Source: Orobanche coerulescens (Eukaryota > Streptophyta > Magnoliopsida > Lamiales > Orobanchaceae). From it: DNA of 64,000 nucleotides. A program made the translations under genes and the position numbers. The first letter of the stretch is position 1, and each line of letters begins with the position of its first letter. The notes under the pieces were generated by a model. The model made no database searches. It saw only the letters and a program-made list of their open reading frames with translations, and was not told the DNA's origin. Of the stretch, positions 35,567 to 47,600 are shown in pieces. Where the stretch lies: positions 73,624,762-73,688,761 of the forward strand of contig CM065805.1 in the NCBI GenBank assembly GCA_033398695.1. The letters run 5' to 3'.

Positions 35567-35941
35567 TCACCCATCACGATCAGAAACGATACTCTTAGGA
35601 GTACCGTGCAATCTCACTATCTCTTTGATGAACAGCTGGGCAAGTCTCTCGGGACCCCACGTATCCTTAATCCCAAGGAAATGAGCTGACTTAGTTAATC
35701 GGTCCTCGATCACCCAGATCGTATTCATGCCACGACGACTCGAGGCATCGGCAACCACGTTCGCCTTACCCAGGTGGCACAGGATCCCGATATCATAATC
35801 TTCGATTAGTTCCCACCACCGCCTCTGTCGTATGTTTAACTCCTTCTGAGTAAATATATACTTCAAACTCTTATGATCGGTGAATAACTGACAGGTGACG
35901 CCATAAAGGTAATGACGCCAAATTTCCAATGTGAAAACCAC
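35567..35941 (-). pseudogene. Element B RNase H fused to integrase core by deletion
   Basis: One open frame starts in RNase H ([17 protein letters not shown], then NVVADASS) and passes directly into the integrase core ([20 protein letters not shown], then SIVSDRDG). The whole linker and HHCC domain seen in element A between about 14255 and 14805 are absent. Both breakpoints in element A share CGACTC, which occurs once here at 35736-35741, so the fusion arose by a short-homology deletion rather than as a new gene. Confidence 0.9.
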
Positions 35942-36980
35942 GGCTGCTAGCTACAGGTCGTGGGTCGGATAATTAACCTCGTAAGGTCGCACTTGCCGTG
36001 AAGCATAGGCAATAACCTTTCCATCCTGCATTAATACACATCCGAGACCGTGTCCGGACGCATTACTAAAAACCACGAATCCTTCCGTCCCTTCTGGCAA
36101 GGAAAAGACAGGTGCTGAAATTAACCGGTTCTTGAGTTCCTCAAAACTCCGCTGACACACGTCGGACCACGTGTATTTCTTACCCATTCGCAAAAGGTTC
36201 GTCATTGATTGAGCGATTTTAGAAAACCCTTCCACAATTCGCCGATAACAACCGGCTAATCCGAGAAAGCTTTGGATTTCCTTAACATTCTTCGGAGGTA
36301 ACCAATCTCGGATAGCCTCCGTCTTCTGAGGGTCGACACGAACTCCGTCTGATGAAATTACATGTCCGAGAAAAGTCACTTCGGACATCCAGAACTCACA
36401 TTAAGAAAACTTTCCATAAAGTTGCTCTCGTGTCAACACGTCGAGAACCTGATGAAGTTGAACCTCGTGTTCCTCTCGGATACGAGAATAAATCAAAATG
36501 TCATCGATGAAGACAACAACAAACTGATCTAAAAAGTCGATGAAAACCCGATTCATTAACTCCATGAATACCGCAGGTGCATTAGTTAGCCCGAACGGCA
36601 TAACTACGAACTCATAATGACCATAGCGTGTTCGAAACGCCGTACTCGCGATATCCGACTCGAATCCATGAATCGGTGATATCCAGATCTTAAGTCGATC
36701 CTGGAAAATACTGAATCTACCTGAAGTTGATCTAAAAGATCATCAATACGGGGTAAGGGGTACTAATCTTGATCATCACCCTGTTCAACTCTTGATAATT
36801 AATACACACACGAGACGAGCCATCCTTCTCCTTGACAGATCACACTGGTGCTCCTCTCGGGGATGCAATCGGTCGGAGATAACCTTCCTCGAACTATTCC
36901 TCAAGTTGAATCTTCAACTCCTGCATTCTGGTCGGGGCCATCCGATACGGTGCCTTCGATAAAGGGGACGTACCGGCTCC
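35942..36980 (-). pseudogene. Element B reverse transcriptase and RNase H remnant
   Basis: Fragments in order: RNase H N-part and RT thumb (35951-36388, [20 protein letters not shown]), RT palm (36401-36601, [21 protein letters not shown]), and RT fingers out of frame to about 36980. Separated by stops and frameshifts; the catalytic Asp pair is still present. Confidence 0.88.
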
Positions 36981-37039
36981 AACTCACTCCTGAATTCCAC
37001 TACTCTATGTGAAGGCAACTAGATAACTCGTCTGGAAAT

Positions 37040-37436
37040 ACATCGTCAATCGATGACAATAATACCACAAATGATTGAACATTTCGATTGCCCTAGAATG
37101 GTCAATCGATAAAAAGTGACACAATGAATGATTGAACATCTCGATTGCCTTAGAAAGGCCAATCGATGAAAATGGTACAATGAATGTTCGAATAACTCGA
37201 TTGCCTTAGAAAGGCCAATCGATGAAAATGATACAATGAATGATTGAATATCTCGATTGCCTTAGAAAGGCCAATCGATGAAAATGATGCAATGAAGGAT
37301 TGAATAACTCGATTGCCTTAGGAAGGTCAATCGATGAAAATGATACAATGAATGATTGAATAGCTCGATTGCCTTAGAAAGGCCAATCGATGAAAATGAT
37401 GCAATGAAGGATTGAATAGCTCGATTGCGGAATTTC
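37040..37436. repeat. 56-bp minisatellite inserted in the gag-pol body of element B
   Basis: Units starting CGATTGCCTTAG recur at 37142, 37198, 37254, 37310, 37366 and 37422, exactly 56 bp apart, after a diverged unit at 37085. The array replaces the ~140 bp that join protease to RT in element A. The unit matches the diverged 56-57-bp repeat in the solo LTR at 30870-31060. Open frames across it are repeat translations. Confidence 0.93.
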
Positions 37437-38220
37437 TCTGCTTCCGCCATAATAATAATTCTACTGGAACAACGGGGATTACTTCCCTGAAGCACACATT
37501 CGACAACCAACGACGGAAAGATAGCGACCAAACGCTAACAAACACTGAGGATAGTATCAAGACGATTAAACCAACTAATACCGAAAATTACATCGTCCTA
37601 AGATAAATTCACCACGATTAGGTCCACCAACCAATCGCGGTCACTAAGCTTACTTCGGTATGATTCCGAAAATTCTTCCATCGTCAGGTAGACCGATGGT
37701 ATGAGGTCCACAAGCAATAGGACTATCCCGAAATAAGTCTATTCAAGCATGATTCGAAAATGAATGAATGCGGTGTACCAGCATCAAAAGGTACACACAA
37801 GTTGAAATAAAATTACGAGTATACCTGAAATCATTCGGGCCACCGGATCGTCGATCCTCCTCATCACATGAATCTGGGACTTGCCGGCCCCCGAACCGGA
37901 CGCTCCCGTCTGATAAATACGAGCTCCAACTCTATTTGCTTCCATTGTCTTAAACGACGTTGACAAAGCAGTCTGATTCTGAAACGCTGGTTGCTTCGGG
38001 CTCGAGATGCGCGAGCCGACTTAGAGTCCTTTCGGCAAAAATGGGCCTTATGCCCAAAATTCCCACAATTATAGCACGTGATAGACGGTTTCAGACACTC
38101 AGTGCTGTAATGACCCGGCGTTCCACAATTGAAACAGGTGATGGCCGAACAGGCCGCTCGGGACTGAGATCCCGCACGATTTTGCGCCGTAGGAGGTCGC
38201 TCAGAAACGATAGGACTCAC
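37437..38220 (-). pseudogene. Element B protease and zinc-knuckle remnant
   Basis: 37864-38220 encodes two CCHC knuckles (CFNCGTPGHYSTEC and CYNCGNFGHKAHFC). The protease region 37437-37830 is broken into frames; its active site reads D-A-G (FDAGTPHSF near 37775) rather than D-T-G. Not functional. Confidence 0.85.
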
Positions 38221-38571
38221 ACGAGGCTTCTTGAAGGTTGACTGACCGCCTTCGGATTGATTACACTTCGTTGATTTCTTGCTGACAGATGAAGGTTATT
38301 GTTCAGTACTTTCCTTAGCAGCTGGCTCATACGGGAGAGTTCTCTCGATTAATCTGGCCAGAGTGGCGCAATGATGATTGAGAAACTGCACATGGGTCAT
38401 CATGGCCTGCATAAAAGTGAGTGGATCAACCCGAACATCTTCTGATCGAGCCGAGTCCTGGGCACGATTTCCCGGCAGCGAGGGATTATTTCTCGGGTTT
38501 TGGCCCGCACCACGGCCTCTTCCCGTGCATCCCCTGACAGCTCTCTCCATACTGAAGTATGAAGGTCGCAT
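38221..38571 (-). pseudogene. Element B gag remnant with central deletion
   Basis: Starts at the conserved MERA... Met (38550), keeps the Arg/Gly-rich N-terminus and PLTFMQAMM, then jumps at about 38390 to FLNHHCATLARLIERTL from the end of the gag domain. Roughly 150 codons of capsid seen in elements A and C are missing. Confidence 0.85.
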
Positions 38572-39088
38572 AATGATTAAATTTCCCGCATGATTATCAC
38601 GTTATGATTACGTCATGAGATGATGAAAATGAGTATACATGCTCTAACTTAGTGATTATATGAATGATTTACTGAAGTGACATGATTATCTGATGAAATT
38701 CTTGAAATGATTATTTTTAATAACTTAACAAGATTAATAATATGATCATCCAGATCGACAACTGAGTAATGAAATGAATTGAGTAATTAATGAATTAACA
38801 TGATCGTCCTAATCAATAACTGAGTAATGAAATGAATTAAGTGATTAATGAGTTAACATGATCGTCCTAATCACAATGAATGATGATGTTTGAGGATTGT
38901 TAAATGATGAATGATGAATGAATGACTATTGCCAGAAATTATACCATGGCGTTAGAAATCTTACGCTTCTTCCTATTCGATTGGCTCGGCATTTGCACAG
39001 TCACACGTGACGCGAAAGTCCAATGATACTAGTCGATGACGATGATTTCAAATGAGACATGACTCGGAAGGTAGTATTCAAAACCACT
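38572..39088 (-). other. Element B 5' leader
   Basis: AT-rich leader homologous to 17961-18436 of element A, with an extra partial repeat of the GAGTTAACATGATCGTCC segment at about 38790-38870. No coding signal. Confidence 0.7.
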
Positions 39089-39099
39089 CTCCGATACCA
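39089..39099 (-). other. Element B primer binding site
   Basis: Reads TGGTATCGGAG on the minus strand next to the 5' LTR; the neighbouring base differs from element A (AGAG in place of AGCG). Confidence 0.8.
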
Positions 39100-40745
39100 A
39101 CTCGTAACACCCCAAACTAGGCGGATATTACGGCCGTAGGTCCCCAACCTGGGACCCACTGTGCAAATGAAAATGAATGAATTACACAGATAAATGTAGT
39201 ACCGAACCACATTACAACAATAATTACTCCGATGAGGAGTTTAGTTACAACACACCAGACAATAGAATACTAGTGTATTTTATATGAAGATAAAATACAC
39301 AACACCGAATGAAACGGAGTATCCAAATGAAAGTCTCAGCGGAAAATAAAGGACAATAACATGAATAATCGAAAGATCGGGGCCCTACTAGCATCACCGA
39401 CTCCTCGACATCAACATGCTATTCCCGTGCTTTTGCCTTGCCATGACGAAAAACAAAATCCTCACCGGGCCGCCATACGTAACAACAATCCTCAAGGGTT
39501 GAAAATACACAATCATGATTATATATGAAGTTATGAAATATCCTGTCGAAACATACGCAATCAAACATGTTATATGAATGAACTAACAGTACGGCTCAAA
39601 GGGTGGTACCACACTACGCCCGGGATGGAAATGTGTCCGTGCACAAGCTACCAACGAGTATCGATCGAATACACGTGTGGTCTTGTACCTAATCAGTCTC
39701 ACGAGACAATATGACTCGTGTGCACAGTTCAATGTGAGGCCAACAACCAACACACGACTAAAACGTGCCCGACGTGAAAATCCAAAACATACCAACCGGC
39801 ACGCCAGTATGACCCGGAATGCCACGATATAACAAAAGTGACATCGAAAATGAATAATGACTCACCGAGGTGGAATGGTAGTGAAATAAATGACAGCTCA
39901 ATGAAAAAATTGGAACCGCTGCCTTATGGTCAAGTGATTAATTGACAATAACAAGTTTGATACGGTTAATACACTGATGAATGAGTTATGATTATGAATG
40001 AACAACAACAAAAGGGATGAGTATCCTTTTAATCGAGTAAGAATTAACTTACACAACACCGGTGATAATTATCCTTCCACGAACAACGTCCTAATAGAGA
40101 TATCGGTCGCTCGAAAAACCTTGAATAACACAATAACCAACAATCCGTTCAGCATACGTAACAAACATGAATATAACGAACTCAACACGTCGATACGACT
40201 AAACCAAGTCCATTGAGGCATTAAATCAAACACGTTGCGTCCAAACTCCGATTGTTTACAATTAAACCTCAATATACCAATATCAAATCCCCCAAGAAGT
40301 GTTTCAAACCAACAAAACATCTTCAATACGATTAATAATCCAAAACGAATATCCAAAAACGTGATTATAACGACAATTAATCGAAAACCCCCAATTTCAA
40401 CTCGATAATCAAGTGTTCTTGAATAATCCCTCAATAATCCAATGAATCCTTATACAAACTCATAATCATATACATATCCCTTCATATAACATGATTATAA
40501 CGTCCAAAACATCATATCTCAACACAAAATCGAAATCCAAGGTGTTGAAGAAATTACCTCTTGAAGATCCAACCACTTCGATCCAATGAAAACGTGTTAA
40601 ATCGACTATCCAAGCTTCCCAACAAAATAGGATGATGAAATCCGAATACACAAGTGATTGATGATGCCAAAATATCTCCCTCAATCTCTCTATCTCGGAC
40701 AAGATGAAGGAAATGAGAAAAATGAGGAAAAGTGTCCCGGCCAAA

Positions 40746-40755
40746 CCATATATAC
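40746..40755 (-). promoter_or_regulatory. TATA box, element B 5' LTR
   Basis: GTATATATGG on the minus strand, 10 bp downstream of the palindrome array, in the LTR that would drive element B. Confidence 0.6.
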
Positions 40756-40764
40756 TGCCGGAAG

Positions 40765-41331
40765 TTACGACCGTAACTCGGCCCTCTTACGGTCGTAACA
40801 TTCCAGGTTAACGGCCTTACGGCCGTAATCGGCCAACTCGTACGGCCGTAACTCGGCTTCGTCCGAAAGCCTGCCGACAGACTTACGGCCAGAATCGCTT
40901 CCCGAGTTACGGCGTAACCCGCCTTCACAAAAACATCCGCCGACATCCTTACGGCCGTATCCGCACACCTTACGGCCATAACTGGTGATACGGCCGTATC
41001 CGCCAACCTTACGGGCGTAAGACCTCTTCGCCGAAAATGACCGGGCACCTTGCTCGCAGCAGACGGCCGTATCCGGCCAAGTCTTACGGCCGTATCTCCC
41101 TCGCCTTACGGCCATATGCCGAAACCCTTACGGCCGTAACTCGCCTTCGGCCAAAAACGTCTGGGCACCCTGCTCGACACGTACGGCCATAACCGGCCAG
41201 CCTTACGGCCGTACCTCCCAACTTACGGCCGTATGCCGATATCCTTACGGCTGTAAGTCCCGCTCGTCCGAAATGGCCCGGAAACAACGAACGTCAATTA
41301 CGGCCGTATCCAACACTCCTTACGGCCGTAA
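40765..41331. repeat. TTACGGCCGTAA palindrome array (element B 5' LTR)
   Basis: Homologous to 33780-34347, with variants such as TTACGACCGTAA and GGCCAGAATC. The TATA box GTATATATGG (minus) is at 40746-40755. Confidence 0.92.
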
Positions 41332-41679
41332 CTCGTTACTGGACAAGATGAAATTTCGACAACTCCGATTTCTCGCTACGATCGATGAATGATTCGACAT
41401 ACCAAACGTTTGCGAACGCGAACAAGTCCAACACATGCCAAAATGATACTTCCAGCACAAGACTACCAATCACGATGATAATAATAATACTCCTGTTCCG
41501 ACACTCAAACGGAGATGAAATGACGATCGGTAAATGATACACGGTTACAACATGCCAAATGAACGCAAATGAATGAATCATGACTGATGAATGATTATTA
41601 ATGAGTGAAAATTACTGAGTGATGATTACTAACTGATAGTTACTGAATGATAATGAATGAATTACAACCGGGTATTACA

Positions 41680-44600
41680 GATTAAGTCTTGTTGTAGCAA
41701 GAATTGAATAAATAATAGCTCCGATTCAGCTTTTACTTCTTGATTAAGTCTTGTTAATAGGACATAAGACCACATTACATGTGTTCGAGTTGGAACTCTA
41801 TGAAAACTAGGATTTATTGATTAGATTCGAGCCTTTTGAACTCAGAATTGGCTATAACAGCTCCAATTGATCTTTTACTTCTTGATTAAGTCTTGTTGTA
41901 GCAATGATTAGATATGGTAGCTCAGAGTAAACTTTTACTTCTTGATTAAGTCTTGTTAATAGGAGATAAGACCATGTTACATGTATTCGAGTTGGAACTC
42001 TATGAAAACTCGGGTTCATTGATTAGATTCGAGCCTTTTGTACTCAGAATTGGTTATAATAGCTCCGATTAATCTTTTACTTCTTGATTAAGTCTTGTTG
42101 TAGCAAGGATTGAATATAATAGCTCCGATTAAGCTTTTACTTCTTCATTAAGTCTTGTTAATAGGAGATAAGACCACGTTACATGCATTCGAGTTGGAAC
42201 TCTATGAAAACTCGGGTTTATTGATTATATTCGAGCCTTTTGTACTCAGAATTGGCTATAACGGCTCCGATTAATCTTTTACTTCTTGACTAAGTCTTGT
42301 TGTAGTAAGGATTGGATATAATAGCTCCGATTAACCTTTTACCTCTTGCTTAAGTTTTGTTAATAGGATATAAGACCACGTTACAGGTATTCGAATTGGA
42401 ACTCTATGAAAACTAGGTTTATTAATTAGATTCGAGCCTTTTGTACTCAGAATTGGCTATAATGGCTCCAATTAATCTTTTACTTCTTGATTAAGTCTTG
42501 TTGTAGCAAGGATTAGATATGGTAGCTCAGATTAAACTTTTACTTCTTGATTAAGTCTTGTTAATAGGAGATAAGACCATGTTACATGCATTCGAGTTGG
42601 AACTCTATAAAAACTCGGGTTCATTGATTAGATTCGAGCCTTTTGTACTCAGAATTGGTTATAATAGCTCCGATTAATCTTTTGCTTCTTGATTAAGTCT
42701 TTTTGTAGCGAGGATTGAATATAATAACTCCGATTAAGCTTTTACTTCTTCATTAAGTCTTGTTAATAGGAGATAAGACCATGTTACATGCATTCGAGTT
42801 GGAACTCTTTGAAAACTAGGGTTTATTGATTATATTCGAGCCTTTTGTACTCAGAATTGGCTATAACAACTCCGATTAATCTTTTACTTCTTGATTAAGT
42901 CTTGTTGTAGCAAGTATTGAATATAATAGCTCCAATTAACCTTTTACCTCTTGATTAAGTCTTGTTAATAGGACATAAGACCACGTTACATGTATTTGAG
43001 TTGGAACTCTATGAAAACTAGGGTTTATTGATTAGATTCGAGCCTTTTGTACTTAGAATTGGTTATAATAGCTCGGATTAATCTTTTACTTCTTGATTAA
43101 GTCTTGTTGTAGCAAGGATTGAATATAATAGCTCCGATTAAGCTTTTACTTCTTCATTAAGTCTTGTTAATAGGAGATAAGACTACGTTACATGCATTCG
43201 AGTTAGAACTCTATGGAAACTCGGGTTTATTGATTATATTCGAGCCTTTTGTACTCAGAATTGGCTATAACAGCTCCGATTAATCTTTTACTTCTTGATT
43301 AAGTCTTTTTGCAGCAAGGATTGGATATAATAGCTCTGATTAAGCTTTTACTTCTTCATTAAGTCTTGTTAATAGGACATAAAACCACGTTACATGTATT
43401 CGAGTTGGAACTTTATGAAAACTAGGGTTTATTGATTAGATTCGAGCCTTTTGTACTCAGAATTGGCTATAACGGCTCCAATTAATCTTTTACTTCTTGA
43501 TTAAGTCTTGTTGTAGCAAGGATTGAATATAATAGCTCCGATTAAGCTTTTACTTCTTTATTAAGTCTTGTTAATAGGAGATAAGACCATGTTACATCCA
43601 TTCGAGTTGGAACTCTATGAAAACTCGGGTTTATTGATTAGACTCGAGCCTTTTGTACTCAGAATTGGCTATAACAGCTCTGATTAATCGTTTACTTCTT
43701 GATTAAGTCTTGTTGTAGCAAGGATTGGATGTAATAGCTCCGATTAAGCCTTTACTTCTTGATTAAGTCTTGTTAATCGGAAATAGACCACGTTAAATAC
43801 ATTCGAGTTGGAACTCTATGAAAACTCGGGTTTATTGATTAGATTCGAGCCTTTTGTACTCAGAATTGGCTATAACAGCTCCGATTAATCTTTTACTTCT
43901 TGATTAAGTCTTGTTGTAGCAAGAATTGGATATATAATAGCTCCGATTCAGCTTTTACTTCTTGATTAAGTCTTGTTAATAGGACATAAGACCACGTTAC
44001 ATGTATTCGAGTTGGAACTCTATGAAAACTAGGATTTATTGATTAGATTCGAGCCTTTTGAACTCAGAATTGGCTATAACGGCTCCAATTAATCTTTTAC
44101 TTCTTGATTAAGTCTTGTTGTAGCAATGATTAGATATGGTAGCTTAGAGTAAACTTTTACTTCTTGATTAAGTCTTGTTAATAGGAGATAAGACCATGTT
44201 ACATGTATTCAAGTTGGAACTCTCTGAAAACTCGGGTTCATTGATTAGATTCGAGCCTTTTGTACTCAGAATTGGTTATAATAGCTCCGATTAATCTTTT
44301 ACTTCTTGATTAAGTCTTGTTGTAGCAAGAATTGGATATATAATAGCTCCGATTCAGCATTTACTTCATGATTAAGTCTTGTTAATAGGACATAAGACCA
44401 CGTTACATGTATTCGAGTTGGAACTCTATGAAAACTAGGATTTATTGATTAGATTTGAGCCTTTTGAACTCAGAATTGGCTATAACGGCTCCAATTAATC
44501 TTTTACTTCTTGATTAAGTCTTTTTGTAGCAATGATTAGATATGGTAGCTCAGAGTAAACTTTTACTTCTTGATTAAGTCTTGTTAATAGAAGATAAGAC

Positions 44601-47600
44601 CATGTTACATGATTGAATATAATAGCTCCAATTAACCTTTTACCTCTTGATTAAGTCTTGTCAATAGAACATAAGACCACGTTACATGTATTCGAGTTGG
44701 AACTCTATGAAAACTAGATTTTATTGATTAGATTCGATCCTTTTGTACTCAGAATTGATTATAATAGCTCGGATTAATATTTTACTTTTTGATTAAGTCT
44801 TGTTGTAGCAAGGATTGAATATAATAGCTCCGATTAAGCTTTTACTTCTTCATTAAGTCTTGTTAATAGGAGATAAGACTACGTTACATGCATTCGAGTT
44901 GGAACTCTATGGAAACTCGGGATCATTGATTATATTCGAGCCTTTTGTACTCAGAATTGGCTATAACAGCTCCGATTAATCTTTTACTTCTTGATTAAGT
45001 CTTGTTGCAGCAAGGATTGGATTTAATAGCTCTGATTAAGCTTTTCTTCTTGATTAAGTCTTGTTAATAGGACATAAGACCACATTACATGTATTCGAGT
45101 TGGAACTTTATGAAAACTAGGGTTTATTGATTAGATTCGAGCCTTTTGTACTCAGAATTGGCTATAACGGCTCCAATTAATCTTTTACTTCTTGATTAAG
45201 TCTTGTTGTAGCAAGGATTGAATATAATAGCTCCGATTAAGCTTTTACTTCTTCATTAAGTCTTGTTAATAGGAGATAAGACCATGTTACATGCATTCGA
45301 GTTGGAACTCTATGAAAACTCGGGTTTATTGATTATATTCGAGCCTTTTTTACTCAGAATTGGCTATAACAGCTCCGATTAATCTTTTACTTCTTGATTA
45401 AGTCTTGTTGTAGCAAGGATTGAATATAATAGCTCCAATTAAGCTTCTCTTCTTGATTAAGTCTTGTTAATAGGAGATAAGACCAAGTTACATCCATTCG
45501 AGTTGGAACTCTATGAAAACTCGGGTTTATTGATTAGACTCGAGCCTTTTGTACTCAGAATTGGCTATAACAGCTCTGATTAATCGTTTACTTGTTGATT
45601 AAGTCTTGTTGTAGCAAGGATTGGATGTAATAGCTCCGATTAAGCCTTTACTTCTTGATTAAGTCTTGTTAATCAGAGATAAGACCACGTTAAATGCATT
45701 CGAGTTGGAACTCTATGAAAACTCGGGTTTATTGATTAGATTCGTGCCTTTTGTAATCAGAATTGGCTATAACAGCTCCGATTATTCTTTTACTTCTTGA
45801 TTAAGTCTTGTTGTAGCAAGAATTGGATATATAATAGCTCCAATTCAGCTTTTACTTCTTGATTAAGTCTTGTTAATAGGACATAAGACCACGTTACATG
45901 TATTCGAGTTGGAACTCTATGATAACTAGGGTTTATTGATTAGATTCGAGCCTTTTGAACTCAGAATTGGCTATAACGACTCCAATTAATCTTTTACTTC
46001 TTGATTAAGTCTTGTTGTAGCAATGATTAGATATGGTAGCTCAGAGTAAACTTTTACTTCTTGATTAAGTCTTGTTAATAGGAGATAAGACCATGCTACA
46101 TGTATTCGAGTTGGAACTCTATGAAAACTCGGGTTCATTGATTAGATTCGAGCCTTTTGTACTCAGAATTGGTTATAATAGCTCCGATTAATCTTTTACT
46201 TCTTGATTAAGTCTTGTTGTACGAAAGATTGAATATAATAGCTCCGATTAAGCTTTTACTTTTTCATTAAGTCTTGTTAATAGGAGATAAGACCACGTTA
46301 CATGCATTCGAGTTGGAACTCTATGAAAACTCGGTTTATTGATTATATTCGAGCCTTTTGTACTCATAATTGGTTATAACAGCTCCGGTTAATATTTTAC
46401 TTCTTGACTAAGTCTTGTTGTAGTAAGGATTGGATATAATAGCTCCGATTAACCTTTTACCTCGTGCTTAAGTTTTGTTAATAGGACATAAGACCACGTT
46501 ACATGTATTCGAATTGGAACTCTATGAAAACTAGGGTTTATTGATTAGATTCGAGCCTTTTGTACTCAGAATTGGCTATAACGGCTCCAATTAATCTTTT
46601 ACTTCTTGATTAAGTCTTGTTGTAGCAAGGATTAGATATGGTAGCTCAGATTAAACTTTTACTTCTTGATTAAGTCTTGTTAATAGGAGATAAGACCATG
46701 TTACATGCATTCGAGTTGGAACTCTATAAAAACTCGGGTTCATTGATTAGATTCGAGCCTTTTGTACTCAGAATTGGTTATAATAGCTCTGATTAATCTT
46801 TTGCTTCTTGATTAAGTATTGTTGTAGCAAGAATTGAATATAATAGCTTCGATTAAGCTTTTACTTCTTCATTAAGTCTTTTTAATAGGAGATAAGACCA
46901 TGTTACATGCATTCGAGTTGGAACTCTTTGAAAACTCGGGTTTATTGATTATATTCGAGCCTTTTGTACTCGGAATTGGCTATAACAACTCCGATTAATC
47001 TTTTACTTCTTGATTAAGTCTTGTTGTAGCAAGGATTGAATATAATAGCTCCAATTAACCTTTTACCTCTTGATTAAGTCTTGTTAATAGTACATAAGAC
47101 CACGTTACATGTATTCGAGTTGGAACTCTATGAAAACTCGGGTTTATTGATTAGACTCGAGCCTTTTGTACTCAGAATTGGCTATAACAGCTCTGATTAA
47201 TCTTTTACTTCTTGATTAAGTCTTGTTGTAGCAAGGATTAGATGTAATAGCTCCGATTAAGCCTTTACTTCTTGATTAAGTCTTGTTAATCGGAAATAGA
47301 CCACGTTAAATGCATTCGAGTTGGAACTCTATGAAAACTCGGGTTTATTGATTAGATTCGAGCCTTTTGTACTCAGAATTGGCTATAACAGCTCCGATTA
47401 ATCTTTTACTTCTTGATTAAGTCTTGTTGTAGCAAGAATTGGATATATAATAGCTCCGATTCAGCTTTTACTTCTTGATTAAGTCTTGTTAATGGGACAT
47501 AAGACCACGTTACATGTATTCGAGTTGGAACTCTATGAAAACTAGGATTTATTGATTAGATTCGAGCCTTTTGAACTCAGAATTGGCTATAACGGCTCCA

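Larger units (their letters stand above)
29056..41679 (-). mobile_element. Element B: Tekay-like chromovirus, internally deleted, with nested solo LTR
   Basis: Ends are TGTAACACC at 29056 and GTATTACA at 41679, with target duplication GATTA at 29051-29055 and 41680-41684; joining the flanks restores CTTCTTGATTAAGTC of the satellite. Its LTRs carry the same TTACGGCCGTAA array as element A. The internal region 34696-39102 is only about 4.4 kb because parts of gag, RT and integrase are missing. The left LTR is interrupted by a solo LTR at 29731-32772, so that insertion is younger than element B. Non-autonomous. Confidence 0.94.
39103..41679 (-). repeat. Element B 5' LTR (about 2,577 bp)
   Basis: Ends GGGTATTACA at 41679. 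The inner terminus reads CTCGTAACACC where element A has CTCTGTAACACC, so the terminal TG is damaged and the start is uncertain by 1-2 bases. It carries the empty target site of the solo LTR near 39760. The palindrome array is at 40765-41331. Confidence 0.93.

Noticed and set aside
35567..35941. RNase H-integrase fusion as a new domesticated gene
   Set aside because: The junction is explained by a deletion between CGACTC repeats, the flanking frames are dead, and nothing indicates selection.
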